NCBI RefSeq assembly: GCF_000168975.1
Contig: NZ_AAUW01000005.1
Location: forward strand, 186,001 to 250,000
Direction: 5' to 3'
Source of the DNA: Roseibium aggregatum IAM 12614
Lineage (GTDB): Bacteria > Pseudomonadota > Alphaproteobacteria > Rhizobiales > Stappiaceae
DNA: 64,000 nucleotides
Each line of letters begins with the position of its first letter. Positions within the stretch are counted from its first letter, which is position 1. Positions 27,432 to 36,765 of this stretch are shown here, one piece after another. The position numbers and the translations under genes were made by a program. A model generated the notes under the pieces. That model was given only the letters and a program-made list of their open reading frames with translations, was not told the DNA's origin and searched no databases.

Positions 27432-28739
27432 TTAATAGCTGCGTCCGACGCTGGTGTAATCGAAGCCGCGGGACTCCATGTAGTCCGGTTTGTAGATGTT
27501 TCTGAGGTCGACAACCTTGGGTGCAGAAACCAGAGATTTCACGCGATCAAGGTCAAGCGCCCGGAACTGATCCCACTCCGTAACGATTACAACCGCATCT
27601 GCATTTTCGATGGCATGATAGGGCCCATCGCAGAACATGACGTCCGACATCACCTTCTCGGCCTCTTCCATGCTGGCCGGGTCATAAGCACGAATCTTGG
27701 CACCGGCGGCCTGCAGTTTTGCAACGATGTCGATGCTCGGGGCTTCACGCATGTCGTCCGTATTGGGCTTGAAGGCGAGGCCGAGCAGCGCAATGGTCTT
27801 GCCGTTGACATCACCGCCCATGAATTCAATGACCTTGTCGGCCATTTTCTTCTTGCGGGCCGCATTCACCTCAATGACGGAATCGACGATCTTCAGATCG
27901 GAGTGGGCGTCGGCGGCGATCCTGGACAGCGCGAGTGTGTCCTTGGGAAAGCAGGATCCGCCGTAGCCAGGGCCGGCATGCAGGAACTTGCCGCCGATGC
28001 GGTTGTCGAGGCCGATGCCGCGCGACACTTCCTGAACGTTGGCACCGACCTTCTCGCACAGATCCGCAATTTCGTTGATGAAGGTGATCTTGACTGCCAG
28101 AAAGGCGTTGGCCGCGTATTTGGTGAGCTCCGACGTGCGGCGGCGGGTTACGATGATCGGCGTTTCGTTAAGATAGAGCGGGCGGTAGAGCTCACGCATC
28201 ACTTCAACCGCGCGCTCGTCCTCGGTGCCGACAACGACGCGGTCCGGATGCTTGAAGTCGTTGATTGCAGCGCCTTCGCGCAGGAATTCCGGGTTGGAAA
28301 CGACGGCGAAATCCGCATCCGGGTTTGTCTTGCGGATAATCGCTTCCACTTCGTCGCCGGTGCCGACCGGAACGGTCGATTTGGTGACGACAACGGTGAA
28401 GCCTTTAATCAGGCGCGCGATTTCTTCAGCCGCTGCATAAACATAGGAAAGGTCGGCATGGCCGTCACCGCGGCGGGTGGGCGTTCCAACGGCAATGAAA
28501 ACGGCATCCGCGTCGCGGATCGCCTCTTCCGGAGACGTGGTGAAGAAAAGACGTTCCTCGGCAACGTTCTTGGCAACCAGATCCTGAAGGCCAGGTTCGT
28601 AGATCGGGATCTGTCCGTTGTTCAGAGCGTCGATCTTGCTTGCATCCTTGTCGATGCAGGTCACGACGTGGCCGAAATCAGCAAAACAGGTTCCGGACAC
28701 CAGACCGACATAGCCGGTCCCAATCATAGCAACACGCAT
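27432..28739 (-). CDS. ugd: UDP-glucose 6-dehydrogenase
   Basis: A 435-residue enzyme that oxidises UDP-glucose to UDP-glucuronate with NAD. The N-terminal Rossmann motif is MIGTGYVGLVSGTCFADFG; the catalytic cysteine is in GPGYGGSCFPKD; the C-terminal UDP-binding part has LGLAFKPNTDDMREAPS. Length is normal. UDP-glucuronate would feed an acidic exopolysaccharide, in line with the neighbouring ExoY-like transferase. Confidence 0.96.
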   Translation of the reverse strand: MRVAMIGTGYVGLVSGTCFADFGHVVTCIDKDASKIDALNNGQIPIYEPGLQDLVAKNVAEERLFFTTSPEEAIRDADAVFIAVGTPTRRGDGHADLSYVYAAAEEIARLIKGFTVVVTKSTVPVGTGDEVEAIIRKTNPDADFAVVSNPEFLREGAAINDFKHPDRVVVGTEDERAVEVMRELYRPLYLNETPIIVTRRRTSELTKYAANAFLAVKITFINEIADLCEKVGANVQEVSRGIGLDNRIGGKFLHAGPGYGGSCFPKDTLALSRIAADAHSDLKIVDSVIEVNAARKKKMADKVIEFMGGDVNGKTIALLGLAFKPNTDDMREAPSIDIVAKLQAAGAKIRAYDPASMEEAEKVMSDVMFCDGPYHAIENADAVVIVTEWDQFRALDLDRVKSLVSAPKVVDLRNIYKPDYMESRGFDYTSVGRSY

Positions 28740-29065
28740 TTTAAATTTTCCTGCTTCTGGGTGGTCTTCAGGCGCTAGTCAATCACCGTAAGCCCGCTAG
28801 GTGCTGCCCGAATTACATGGATGGGCAACAAAAGACCAGATCGTTGAAATCGTATGGTTTGAAATGTTGAAATTCTGCTCCGTACCCAATTCTAAACGAG
28901 ACAGCATGAGGCGTCTGCAATTGCCTGATCGTGTCCCAATCGTGCAGCCTAGTGGAACAACACAAAAAACGGGAGCATTTTTCTGGCTCAAATGGCCACG
29001 GGACCCTCAGCACAAAAGGCTTTGTGCGATGAGGTGCCCCGAAAGACCGGAGTAGCCGCGTTTGC
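28740..29065. other. Intergenic region upstream of ugd
   Basis: 326 bp with lower GC than its neighbours between ugd and the M20 peptidase gene. It should contain the ugd promoter. An open frame across it (28801-29055) has no domain or ribosome-binding site and is not called. Confidence 0.45.
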
Positions 29066-30352
29066 TTAGCGGGGCGCGATACCGCACCAGCGGGCAGTAA
29101 ACAGGGCGATCGTCTTGGTGACCCTTTTCAGCGAAGGCAGGTTCACGCATTCGTCGATGCCGTGAATGTTCTTTGTCAGCGGGCCATAGGTGAGCGAAGG
29201 AATGCCGCAATGGTTCATGTAGAGCGCGGCATCCAGATAACAGGCCATGATCGACCGCTTGAGAGCGGTACCGGACGTGATCTGGTGTGCTTCTGCGAGC
29301 GTGTTTTCCGCGTCGCTGCCTTCTGCCAGCAGATATCCCGGCTGACAGGTTCCGACCCATTCCAGTTTTGGATTGGCTTTTTCAAGCCGGGGGTCTTTCG
29401 CGCCAAGTGTCTTGAGCATGTCTTCCAGGCCGGCCATCCGGTCGTGCGGAGCGTCACCAGGATAAAATCCGATCCGGCCTTCAAAGGTGCATTCAAACGG
29501 GATTGATGAAGGCCATTCGCCACCGTTGATGGTGCCGATGTTGAGGCTTGCCGGGTTGCGCAGATCGGCGAAGCCGGGATGGCCGGTCTTTTCCTCGTTC
29601 CAGCGCGCTTCAAGCGCCTTCATTTCGTTGATGACAAGGAAAGCCGCCTCAATGGCACTCAGGCCGGACTCCGGCTCCCGGGGATGGGCGGGCACGCCCT
29701 GGACAGAGATCTTGAACTTGATCACACCGGAGTTCGCATAGATGACGTCTTCATCCGTCGGCTCGGGAATGAGTACGGCGTCGGCTGTCGCGCCGCGCAG
29801 GATGGCTGCGGCGGTGCCGTTGCCGGTCACTTCTTCATCGATGACGGACTGGAATTCGAGAGGACCTTGCAAACTGAACCCGGCCGCCTCGATGGCATCA
29901 ATCGCAAAGAGATTGGCCGCAAGTCCGGCTTTCATGTCACCGGCGCCCCGCCCGAAAAGCCAGTCGCCCTCTCGCACGGCTGCAAAAGGCGGATGGGTCC
30001 AGCTCGCCGGGTTGGCCGAGGGAACGACATCGACATGGGCATTCAGGATCAGCGAACGTCCACTGGTTTTGGACGTCTTGCGGCCGCTGACGTTGAACGT
30101 GTCCTTGTAATCAATGGTGGCAGGCGAAAAGGCCGGATGGGAGCGCAGTGATGCCACGTCGACGGGATAGGTCTCGACGTCATAGTCACGGCTGCGAAGC
30201 GCGTCGGCGACGATACGCTGAACACCGGCCTCTTCGCCGCGCAGGGACTTTGCGCGGACGATCTCCTGCAGGAAGGAAATCTCGTTCTCGAAGGCCGCGT
30301 CGACAGCGGCAGTGATTGCGGAAACGGCTTCTTTTGAAAGTGGTTGTGACAT
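29066..30352 (-). CDS. M20-family deacylase/peptidase (ArgE/DapE type)
   Basis: A 428-residue zinc hydrolase. Metal-binding motifs are NAHVDVVP, GRGAGDMKAGLAANL and the catalytic/metal glutamates in IDEEVTGNGTAA, with a dimerisation domain in the middle. It resembles acetylornithine deacetylase/succinyl-diaminopimelate desuccinylase-like enzymes that remove an acyl group from an amino acid. ATG 30352 (MSQPLSKEAV) is preferred over 30397. It stands alone; the substrate is unknown. Confidence 0.85.
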   Translation of the reverse strand: MSQPLSKEAVSAITAAVDAAFENEISFLQEIVRAKSLRGEEAGVQRIVADALRSRDYDVETYPVDVASLRSHPAFSPATIDYKDTFNVSGRKTSKTSGRSLILNAHVDVVPSANPASWTHPPFAAVREGDWLFGRGAGDMKAGLAANLFAIDAIEAAGFSLQGPLEFQSVIDEEVTGNGTAAAILRGATADAVLIPEPTDEDVIYANSGVIKFKISVQGVPAHPREPESGLSAIEAAFLVINEMKALEARWNEEKTGHPGFADLRNPASLNIGTINGGEWPSSIPFECTFEGRIGFYPGDAPHDRMAGLEDMLKTLGAKDPRLEKANPKLEWVGTCQPGYLLAEGSDAENTLAEAHQITSGTALKRSIMACYLDAALYMNHCGIPSLTYGPLTKNIHGIDECVNLPSLKRVTKTIALFTARWCGIAPR

Positions 30353-30523
30353 GACGGTCCGGCTGAGTGAGTGAAGAGGCAGGCAATTTGCCTGCACCCT
30401 ATCAACTGCGCGCCGTGCGTCAAATCGGCAGTGACTGAAGCTGGCCAGTCCCTCTTATAGGGAGACGCCGGATGTGCCGATACTTGAGGGGAGAGTTTGG
30501 CGCAAGCGAATACGCTCCCGGCT

Positions 30524-31219
30524 CTACACCGTCAGATAGCGCCGGACTTCGGTCTCCGACAAATCCGCCCCGGTCCCGGAAAGCACCACTTCCCCGCGAT
30601 CCATGACGGCATAGTCATCGGCCAGATCCCGGGCGAACTCGAAATACTGTTCCACCAGCACGATGGCCATGGTGCCCTGATCGCGCAGCCAGGAGATTGC
30701 CCGGCCGATGTCCTTGATGATCGAAGGCTGGATACCTTCTGTCGGCTCGTCCAGGACCAGAAGCTTCGGGCGGGTCACCAGCGCCCGGGCAATGGCAAGC
30801 TGCTGCTGCTGCCCGCCCGAGAGGTCACCGCCGCGTCGGGACAGCATGTCCTTCAGTACCGGGAACAGTTCGAAGATCGTGTCGGGAATGAACCGTTCCT
30901 TGCGCGGGATCGGAGCGTAGCCAGTCTCAAGGTTTTCCTTCACCGACAGCAGCGGAAAGATCTCGCGTCCCTGCGGTACGATGGCAATGCCTTTCCTGGC
31001 GCGGGCATGGGCAGGCAACGAGGAAATATCCTCGCCGTCCCACAGGATCTTGCCGGCGCTGATGCCGTGCTGACCGGCAACCGCGCGCAAGGTGGAGGTC
31101 TTGCCGACACCATTGCGCCCCATCAGGCAGGTCACCTTGCCGGTCTCGGCCTTCAGCGAAACCTTCTTCAGCGCCTGGGCGGCGCCATAGTGAAGATCGA
31201 TGTTTTCAACTTGCAGCAT
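30524..31219 (-). CDS. urtE: Urea ABC transporter ATP-binding protein UrtE
   Basis: A 231-residue LivF-type ATPase: Walker A GRNGVGKTS, Q-loop, signature LSGGQQQQLAIARAL and Walker B LLVLDEPTEGIQPSII. The EGIQPS and IRKERFIPD-like context are typical of UrtE. The start ATG 31219 (MLQVENIDLHYG) replaces a longer frame to 31321. A 112-bp gap separates it from urtD. Confidence 0.93.
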   Translation of the reverse strand: MLQVENIDLHYGAAQALKKVSLKAETGKVTCLMGRNGVGKTSTLRAVAGQHGISAGKILWDGEDISSLPAHARARKGIAIVPQGREIFPLLSVKENLETGYAPIPRKERFIPDTIFELFPVLKDMLSRRGGDLSGGQQQQLAIARALVTRPKLLVLDEPTEGIQPSIIKDIGRAISWLRDQGTMAIVLVEQYFEFARDLADDYAVMDRGEVVLSGTGADLSETEVRRYLTV

Positions 31220-31331
31220 GGGCTGACTTCCTTGGCTGATCACGATGCGGTAGGTGGCCTTTGCTCCGTTTGCTTTCGTCAATGCCGCCGCAACAATCGA
31301 AACGACAACGGCTGGGTCCACACCCTAGCCC

Positions 31332-32078
31332 TCATCGTCCGAGATAAACTTCCACGACACGTTCGTCGGCTGAGACATGGTCGAGTGAGCCTTCAGCCAG
31401 GACTGAGCCTTCGTGGAGAACGGTGACTTTGACACCCAGGGAGCGCACAAACACCATGTCGTGCTCGACCACGACGACCGAGTGATCATTGGCGATATCC
31501 TTCAGAAGTTCAGCGGTTTCGGCGGTTTCGGCATCCGTCATCCCGGCGGCTGGTTCATCCACCAGAAGCAGCTTCGGGTCCTGGGCCAGCAGCATGCCGA
31601 TCTCCAGCCACTGCTTCTGGCCATGGCTGAGGTTGGCTGCAAGTTCGTGCCTCTTGGACCCGAGCCGGATCAGATCGAGCAGATATTCGACCCGTTTCTT
31701 CTCGCCGCCGGAAATGACGTGAAAAAGCGTTGCAAAAGGCCCGCGCGGCGCCTTTAGCGCCAGTTCCAGGTTGTCCCAGACGGTATGGCTCTCAAAAACG
31801 GTCGGTTTTTGAAACTTGCGGCCGATACCGAGTTCGGCAATCGAAGCCTCATCCTCGCCCGTCAGATCCACAGTGCCGTTGAAAAAGACCTCACCACTGT
31901 CGGGCCGGGTCTTGCCGGTGATGACATCCATCATCGTGGTCTTGCCCGCGCCGTTGGGGCCGATGATGGCCCGCATTTCTCCCGGGGCAATTGTCAGCGA
32001 CAATTCGTTCAGTGCCTTGAATCCATCGAAGGAGACCGACACGCCGTCGAGATAAAGAAGACTGGAAGATCGTGCCAT
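31332..32078 (-). CDS. urtD: Urea ABC transporter ATP-binding protein UrtD
   Basis: A 248-residue LivG-type ATPase: Walker A GPNGAGKTT, LSHGQKQWLEIGMLL signature (the SHGQKQ form is characteristic of UrtD) and Walker B LLLVDEPAAGMT. ATG 32078 lies 4 bp after the urtC stop, and the in-frame extension to 32267 is inside urtC. Confidence 0.94.
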   Translation of the reverse strand: MARSSSLLYLDGVSVSFDGFKALNELSLTIAPGEMRAIIGPNGAGKTTMMDVITGKTRPDSGEVFFNGTVDLTGEDEASIAELGIGRKFQKPTVFESHTVWDNLELALKAPRGPFATLFHVISGGEKKRVEYLLDLIRLGSKRHELAANLSHGQKQWLEIGMLLAQDPKLLLVDEPAAGMTDAETAETAELLKDIANDHSVVVVEHDMVFVRSLGVKVTVLHEGSVLAEGSLDHVSADERVVEVYLGR

Positions 32079-32082
32079 GGCT

Positions 32083-33321
32083 TTACTCCGCGGGCTGGGG
32101 GTCGGCATCCGCCGGAACGGTCGAGGCAGATTTTTTCGGGCTGACGTTGGCTGGCGAAGCGGGCGACTGCGGCGCCTGGCTTGGCGGTTGGTCCGACCCG
32201 GCCTCGAAGTCTTCGGAAACTTTCCGCTGCCGCAAGGCCGTCCAGCCCTGGGAAAGGGTGCCGACAATGCCCTTAGGCAGGAAGAGGGTCACCACTACAA
32301 AGAGGCCACCGAGTGCAAACAGCCAGATGTCGGGCAGGGCGGCGGTGAACCAGGTCTTGGCGAAGTTGACCAGCACGGCGCCGAGCACCGCCCCGACCAA
32401 GGTTCCACGTCCGCCGACGGCAACCCAGATCACCACCTCGATGGAGTTGGCGGGTGCAAACTCACCCGGGTTGATGATGCCTACCTGGGGCACATAAAGC
32501 GCACCGGCGATCCCGGCCATCATGGCCGACAGGGTCCAGACGAACAGCTTGTAGTGCTCCACACGGTAGCCGAGGAAGCGTGTGCGGCTCTCCGCATCGC
32601 GCACGGCCACCAGCACCTTGCCGAGTTTCGATCGGGTGATCGCCCGGCAGATGAGGAAGCACACGACCAGCGCCAGGCCCGAGGCTGCAAACAGGCCTGC
32701 GCGGGTCGTGTCGGCCTGAATATCGAAGCCGAGAATGTCCTTGAAGTCGGTCAGGCCGTTGTTGCCGCCAAAGCCCATGTCGTTGCGGAAGAAGGCAAGC
32801 AGCAGCGCATAGGTGAGGGCCTGGGTGATGATTGAAAGGTAGACGCCGGTCACGCGGGAGCGGAAGGCGAACCAGCCGAAGACGAAGGCCAGCACACCCG
32901 GCACCAGCAGCACCATCAGCGCGGCGAACCAGAACATGTCGAAGCCGTACCAGTACCAGGGCAATTCACCCCAGTTCAGGAAGACCATGAAATCCGGCAG
33001 GATCGGGTCGCCATAAACGCCGCGGGTGCCGATCTGGCGCATCAGATACATGCCCATGGCATAGCCGCCGAGGGCGAAGAAGGCCGCGTGCCCGAGCGAG
33101 AGAATGCCGCAATAGCCCCAGACCAGATCCACTGCCAGCGCCAGCAGGGCGTAGGTCAGATATTTGCCCATCAGCGTGACCGCATAGTTGGGCACGTGGA
33201 AGGTGGACCCTTCCGGCATGAGCAGATTACCGGCGGGCACGAGAACGATCACGGCCGCCATAATGGCCAGGAAGATCCCCGCTCGGGCATCCATGGCGCG
33301 GAAGAGAAAGGAGGACATCAT
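32083..33321 (-). CDS. urtC: Urea ABC transporter permease UrtC
   Basis: A 412-residue LivM-type permease with about nine membrane helices and the long loop holding GDPILPDFMVFLNW typical of UrtC. The C-terminal ~45 residues are a Pro/Ser/Ala-rich tail (SDQPPSQAPQSPASPA), longer than usual. Start overlaps the urtB stop by 4 bases (ATGA). Confidence 0.94.
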   Translation of the reverse strand: MMSSFLFRAMDARAGIFLAIMAAVIVLVPAGNLLMPEGSTFHVPNYAVTLMGKYLTYALLALAVDLVWGYCGILSLGHAAFFALGGYAMGMYLMRQIGTRGVYGDPILPDFMVFLNWGELPWYWYGFDMFWFAALMVLLVPGVLAFVFGWFAFRSRVTGVYLSIITQALTYALLLAFFRNDMGFGGNNGLTDFKDILGFDIQADTTRAGLFAASGLALVVCFLICRAITRSKLGKVLVAVRDAESRTRFLGYRVEHYKLFVWTLSAMMAGIAGALYVPQVGIINPGEFAPANSIEVVIWVAVGGRGTLVGAVLGAVLVNFAKTWFTAALPDIWLFALGGLFVVVTLFLPKGIVGTLSQGWTALRQRKVSEDFEAGSDQPPSQAPQSPASPANVSPKKSASTVPADADPQPAE

Positions 33322-34940
33322 GCTTCAACTGCCCGGCCCTTGAGGGCGAACAGCCCCCTTGGACGCTTCTGGATAAAGAGAATGATGAAGACGAGCACGA
33401 AGATCTTGCCGAGCACGGCTCCTGCGTATGGTTCGAGGAACTTGTTCACGACACCAAGCGTCATCGCGCCCACGAGCGTGCCCCACAGGTTGCCGACACC
33501 GCCGAAGACCACGACCATGAAACTGTCGATGATGTAGCCCTGACCCAGGTTCGGCGACACGTTGTCGATCTGCGACAGCGCCACACCGGCGATCCCGGCA
33601 ATGCCGGAGCCGAGCCCGAAGGTGAAGGCGTCGATCCAGGGGGTGCGGATGCCCATGGAGGCGGCCATGCGCCGGTTCTGCGTGACGGCACGGGTATAGA
33701 GCCCGAACGGTGTCTTCTTCAGCACCAGCATCAGTCCGGCGAAGACCAGCATCGCGAAAACGATGATCCACATGCGGTTATAGGTGATCGTCATCTGGCC
33801 GATCTCGAAGGCGCCGGACATCCAGTCCGGGTTGCCAACCTCACGATTGGTCGGGCCGAAGATCGAGCGCACCGCCTGCTGCAGCACCAGCGAGATGCCC
33901 CAGGTTGCAAGCAGCGTCTCCAGGGGGCGTCCATACAGCCAGCGGATCACGCCGCGCTCGATGGCAACGCCCACCAGTCCTGAGGTGAGGAAGGCAAGCG
34001 GCAGGGCGATGAACAGGGAATATTCGAAGAGCCCTGGCGCAGAGGAGCGAATGAACTCCTGAACCACGAAGGTGACGTAAGCCCCGATCATCACCATCTC
34101 GCCGTGCGCCATGTTGATGACGCCCATGACACCGAAGGTGATGGCAAGGCCGATGGCGGCGAGCAGCAGAACCGAACCGAGCGAGAGGCCATACCAGATG
34201 TTCTGCGCGGCATCCCAGGCCGCGATGGATTTCTCGATCTTGGTGATTTCCGATGTCGCCGCGTCGCGCAAGGCGCCTTCGGAAGAAGATTGCACGGCGA
34301 TCAGAAGCGACAGCGCATCGCGATTGCCCATGGTGCCGAGCGTCGAGACCGCCTGAAGTTTGGCCGCCTCGTCCATATCGGAGTTCAGAACCGCCGCCGC
34401 CCGGGCTTCTTCCATTTTCTTGCGCACGCCGTCGTCCGCTTCTGCGGCAATGGCGGCATCCAGCGCCTCGATGCTGTCCGGATCCTTCGCCTTGAAAACG
34501 GCTTCCGCTGCCGCCATACGCACTGTCGGATCGGGCGCCATCAGGGTCAGGGACCCGAGCGCGGACCGGATCACCCGGCGCAGCTTGTTGTTGACCTTGA
34601 TCTTGTCCATCTCGCGCTTGGCGGCTTCGCCGGCCGTTTCCAGGGTCAGCGGATCAATCAAGGCGTAGGCCTTGCCGGCCTTCTTGATGATGAAGACCTC
34701 GCCATCGGCCTTGCGCACGTAAAGATCGCCGTCGCTCAGGGCTTCAAGGGCCGGAGCAACCTGTGGATCACCGGTCGCGACCAGCGCCCCGATCTGCTTT
34801 TCCGTCTCGGAATATTTGCCATTGGCCAGCTCGTTGATCAGCGGACGAAGCGTCTCCGGATCGCTTTGGGCCAGCGCCGGCGCGGCAAGGAGGCTGGCAG
34901 CGAGGCTAAAGAGCAGTAGGAAGGATCTCATCAAGGACAT
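33318..34940 (-). CDS. urtB: Urea ABC transporter permease UrtB
   Basis: A 540-residue protein. A signal peptide (SFLLLFSLAASLLAAPALAQ) is followed by a ~200-residue extracytoplasmic helical region typical of UrtB, then a LivH-type permease of eight or so helices (GVMGVINMAHGEMVMIGAY). The ATG at 34940 is chosen; GTG 34949 and ATG 34931 are alternatives. First of four overlapping or close urtBCDE genes. Confidence 0.94.
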   Translation of the reverse strand: MSLMRSFLLLFSLAASLLAAPALAQSDPETLRPLINELANGKYSETEKQIGALVATGDPQVAPALEALSDGDLYVRKADGEVFIIKKAGKAYALIDPLTLETAGEAAKREMDKIKVNNKLRRVIRSALGSLTLMAPDPTVRMAAAEAVFKAKDPDSIEALDAAIAAEADDGVRKKMEEARAAAVLNSDMDEAAKLQAVSTLGTMGNRDALSLLIAVQSSSEGALRDAATSEITKIEKSIAAWDAAQNIWYGLSLGSVLLLAAIGLAITFGVMGVINMAHGEMVMIGAYVTFVVQEFIRSSAPGLFEYSLFIALPLAFLTSGLVGVAIERGVIRWLYGRPLETLLATWGISLVLQQAVRSIFGPTNREVGNPDWMSGAFEIGQMTITYNRMWIIVFAMLVFAGLMLVLKKTPFGLYTRAVTQNRRMAASMGIRTPWIDAFTFGLGSGIAGIAGVALSQIDNVSPNLGQGYIIDSFMVVVFGGVGNLWGTLVGAMTLGVVNKFLEPYAGAVLGKIFVLVFIILFIQKRPRGLFALKGRAVEA

Positions 34941-34977
34941 CGTGTCCACCGGTGTTTTGAACTTTCACCTGACGACT

Positions 34978-35080
34978 TCATCCTGAGGAGCCGCATTGCG
35001 GCGTATCGAAGGATGGGCCACTTGCTTCCGGAGTTGCCGCCCATCCTTCGAGAGTGACCTTGTGGTCCTCCTCAGGATGA
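34978..35080. repeat. Nested palindromic intergenic repeat between urtA and urtB
   Basis: Two nested inverted repeats: TCATCCTGAGGAG (34978-34990) with CTCCTCAGGATGA (35068-35080), and CGAAGGATGGG (35007-35017) with CCCATCCTTCG (35040-35050). A short near-palindrome CCGCATTGCGG lies inside. The words match the palindromic repeat family that is scattered between genes in many Hyphomicrobiales genomes. It could fold into a long hairpin in the mRNA between urtA and urtB. Confidence 0.8.
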
Positions 35081-35142
35081 GGGGAGAGCTAAGAGCGGCT
35101 CTCCAGGCAATCCCTTCCGGTTGGAAAACCGGGGAAAGAGGA

Positions 35143-35160
35143 CGGGTCTCGTAAGACCCG
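35143..35160 (-). terminator. Hairpin after urtA
   Basis: A perfect 7-bp stem CGGGTCT/AGACCCG with loop CGTA, 20 bases after the urtA stop; a second 6-bp hairpin (CCGGTT/AACCGG) follows at 35117-35132. There is no clean T-tract, so these may be weak terminators or mRNA-stabilising structures that keep urtA message above urtBCDE. Confidence 0.5.
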
Positions 35161-35179
35161 CCCGAACTCCGTTCCCCCC

Positions 35180-36466
35180 TTAAGACCCGGAGCCGCCGCA
35201 CTTGCCGGTGGCGGTGTTGAAGTTGCCGCAGGAGAGCGGTGCGCGCCAATCGGAGATCAGGTCCTTGGAGCCGTCCAGATAGTCGGACCAGGCATCGCCA
35301 ACGACGAGGCCGGAGGTCTCCCATACGGTTTCGAACTGGCCGTCTTCCTGGATTTCACCGATCAGCACCGGCTTGGTGATGTGGTGGTTCGGCATCATGG
35401 CGGAGTAGCCGCCGGTCAGGTTCGGAACGCTGACACCGACGATGGCGTCGATCACGGCATCCGGATCAGTGCTGCCGGCTTTCTTGACGGCTTCGACCCA
35501 CATGTTGAAGCCGATGAAGTGTGCTTCCATCGGGTCGTTGGTCACGCGCTTGTCGTCACCAATGTAGGCGTGCCAGGCTTCGATGAACTCCGCATTGGCG
35601 TCGGTGTCTGCGGACTGGAAGTAGTTCCAGGCAGCCAGGTGGCCGACGAGCGGAGCGGTGTCGAGACCGGCGAGCTCTTCTTCACCCACGGAGAAGGCAA
35701 CGACAGGAATGTCTTCAGCCTTGATGCCGGCGTTGCCGAGTTCCTTGTAGAACGGCACGTTGGCATCGCCGTTGATGGTGGAGACGACAGCGGTCTTCTT
35801 GCCGGCAGAGCCGAAGGTCTTGATGTCGGACACGATCGTCTGCCAGTCGGAATGACCGAACGGCGTGTAGTTGATCATGATGTCTTCTTCGGCCACACCC
35901 TTGGACTTCAGGTAGGCTTCGAGGATCTTGTTGGTCGTGCGCGGATAGACATAGTCGGTACCGGCCAGAACCCAGCGCTCGACGCCTTCTTCGTTCATCA
36001 GATAATCGACGGCCGGGATGGCCTGCTGGTTCGGTGCAGCGCCCGTGTAGAAGACGTTGCGCTGGGATTCTTCGCCTTCGTACTGAACCGGATAGAACAG
36101 CAGCGAGTTGAGTTCTTCGAAGACCGGAAGAACGGACTTGCGCGAAACGGAGGTCCAGCAGCCGAACACGGCATCGACGCCGTTGACTTCGATCAGCTCG
36201 CGCGCCTTTTCGGCAAACAGCGGCCAGTCGGAAGCCGGGTCGACGACGACCGCTTCCAGTTTCTTGCCAAGCAGGCCACCCTTCTTGTTCTGCTCTTCGA
36301 TGAGCATCAGCATGGCGTCTTTCAGTGTGGTTTCCGAAATGGCCATGGTGCCGGAAAGCGAGTGCAGGATGCCGACCTTGATCGTGTCTTCCTGGGCGGA
36401 TGCGCCGCCGATCATCGTGGAGGCCATCAGGCCTGCCAGTGCGAGTTTGGTGAATGCGCTTTTCAT
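35180..36466 (-). CDS. urtA: Urea ABC transporter substrate-binding protein UrtA
   Basis: A 428-residue periplasmic binding protein. The signal peptide is MKSAFTKLALAGLMASTMIG followed by GASAQ. The mature protein starts EDTIKVGILHSLSGTMAISE and carries UrtA hallmarks such as YPVQYEGEESQRNVFYTGAAPNQ (in part) and TDYVYPRTTNKI. It binds urea and possibly short amides. First gene of the operon urtABCDE, with a 240-bp gap carrying repeats before urtB. Confidence 0.95.
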   Translation of the reverse strand: MKSAFTKLALAGLMASTMIGGASAQEDTIKVGILHSLSGTMAISETTLKDAMLMLIEEQNKKGGLLGKKLEAVVVDPASDWPLFAEKARELIEVNGVDAVFGCWTSVSRKSVLPVFEELNSLLFYPVQYEGEESQRNVFYTGAAPNQQAIPAVDYLMNEEGVERWVLAGTDYVYPRTTNKILEAYLKSKGVAEEDIMINYTPFGHSDWQTIVSDIKTFGSAGKKTAVVSTINGDANVPFYKELGNAGIKAEDIPVVAFSVGEEELAGLDTAPLVGHLAAWNYFQSADTDANAEFIEAWHAYIGDDKRVTNDPMEAHFIGFNMWVEAVKKAGSTDPDAVIDAIVGVSVPNLTGGYSAMMPNHHITKPVLIGEIQEDGQFETVWETSGLVVGDAWSDYLDGSKDLISDWRAPLSCGNFNTATGKCGGSGS

Positions 36467-36488
36467 GGTTGTTCCCCTTTGCTTGACG

Positions 36489-36510
36489 TCACCGGTTCCC
36501 AGGCCGGTGA
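36489..36510 (-). other. Stem-loop in the urtA leader
   Basis: TCACCGG and CCGGTGA form a 7-bp stem with an 8-base loop 23 bases upstream of the urtA ATG, so it would be in the urtA 5' untranslated region and close to its ribosome-binding site. Confidence 0.4.
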
Positions 36511-36575
36511 TAGGCGGCTGGAAGGAGTGCCGCTGTCAGGAAAGGATCGTGCACTGGCATCACTGCACCGCAACA

Positions 36576-36591
36576 TACGTCAATTGACGTA
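36576..36591. promoter_or_regulatory. Perfect 16-bp palindrome upstream of urtA
   Basis: TACGTCAATTGACGTA is an exact palindrome 110 bp upstream of the urtA ATG and 175 bp upstream of the NCS1-kinase start. It is a strong candidate operator, possibly for the LuxR-type regulator at 40145-41059. No known consensus is claimed. Confidence 0.6.
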
Positions 36592-36765
36592 ACCGGCTTG
36601 AAAGCCCGCCCGAGCGTTCCTTCAGCGAAGACGGCATGAAATGTGCTGAAGAGTGGGGCTGAATAAAAAACGGGGTGGAAAACGGGCAATGAAGAACGGC
36701 GTTTGCCGAATAATAGGTCATATGCCTAGAGATTGGGCAGGTGGTGCTGGTTTGGAGGCGGGCGC

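Noticed and set aside
28801..29055. Small open frame between ugd and the M20 gene
   Set aside because: No ribosome-binding site, no domain, lies in the presumed ugd promoter.
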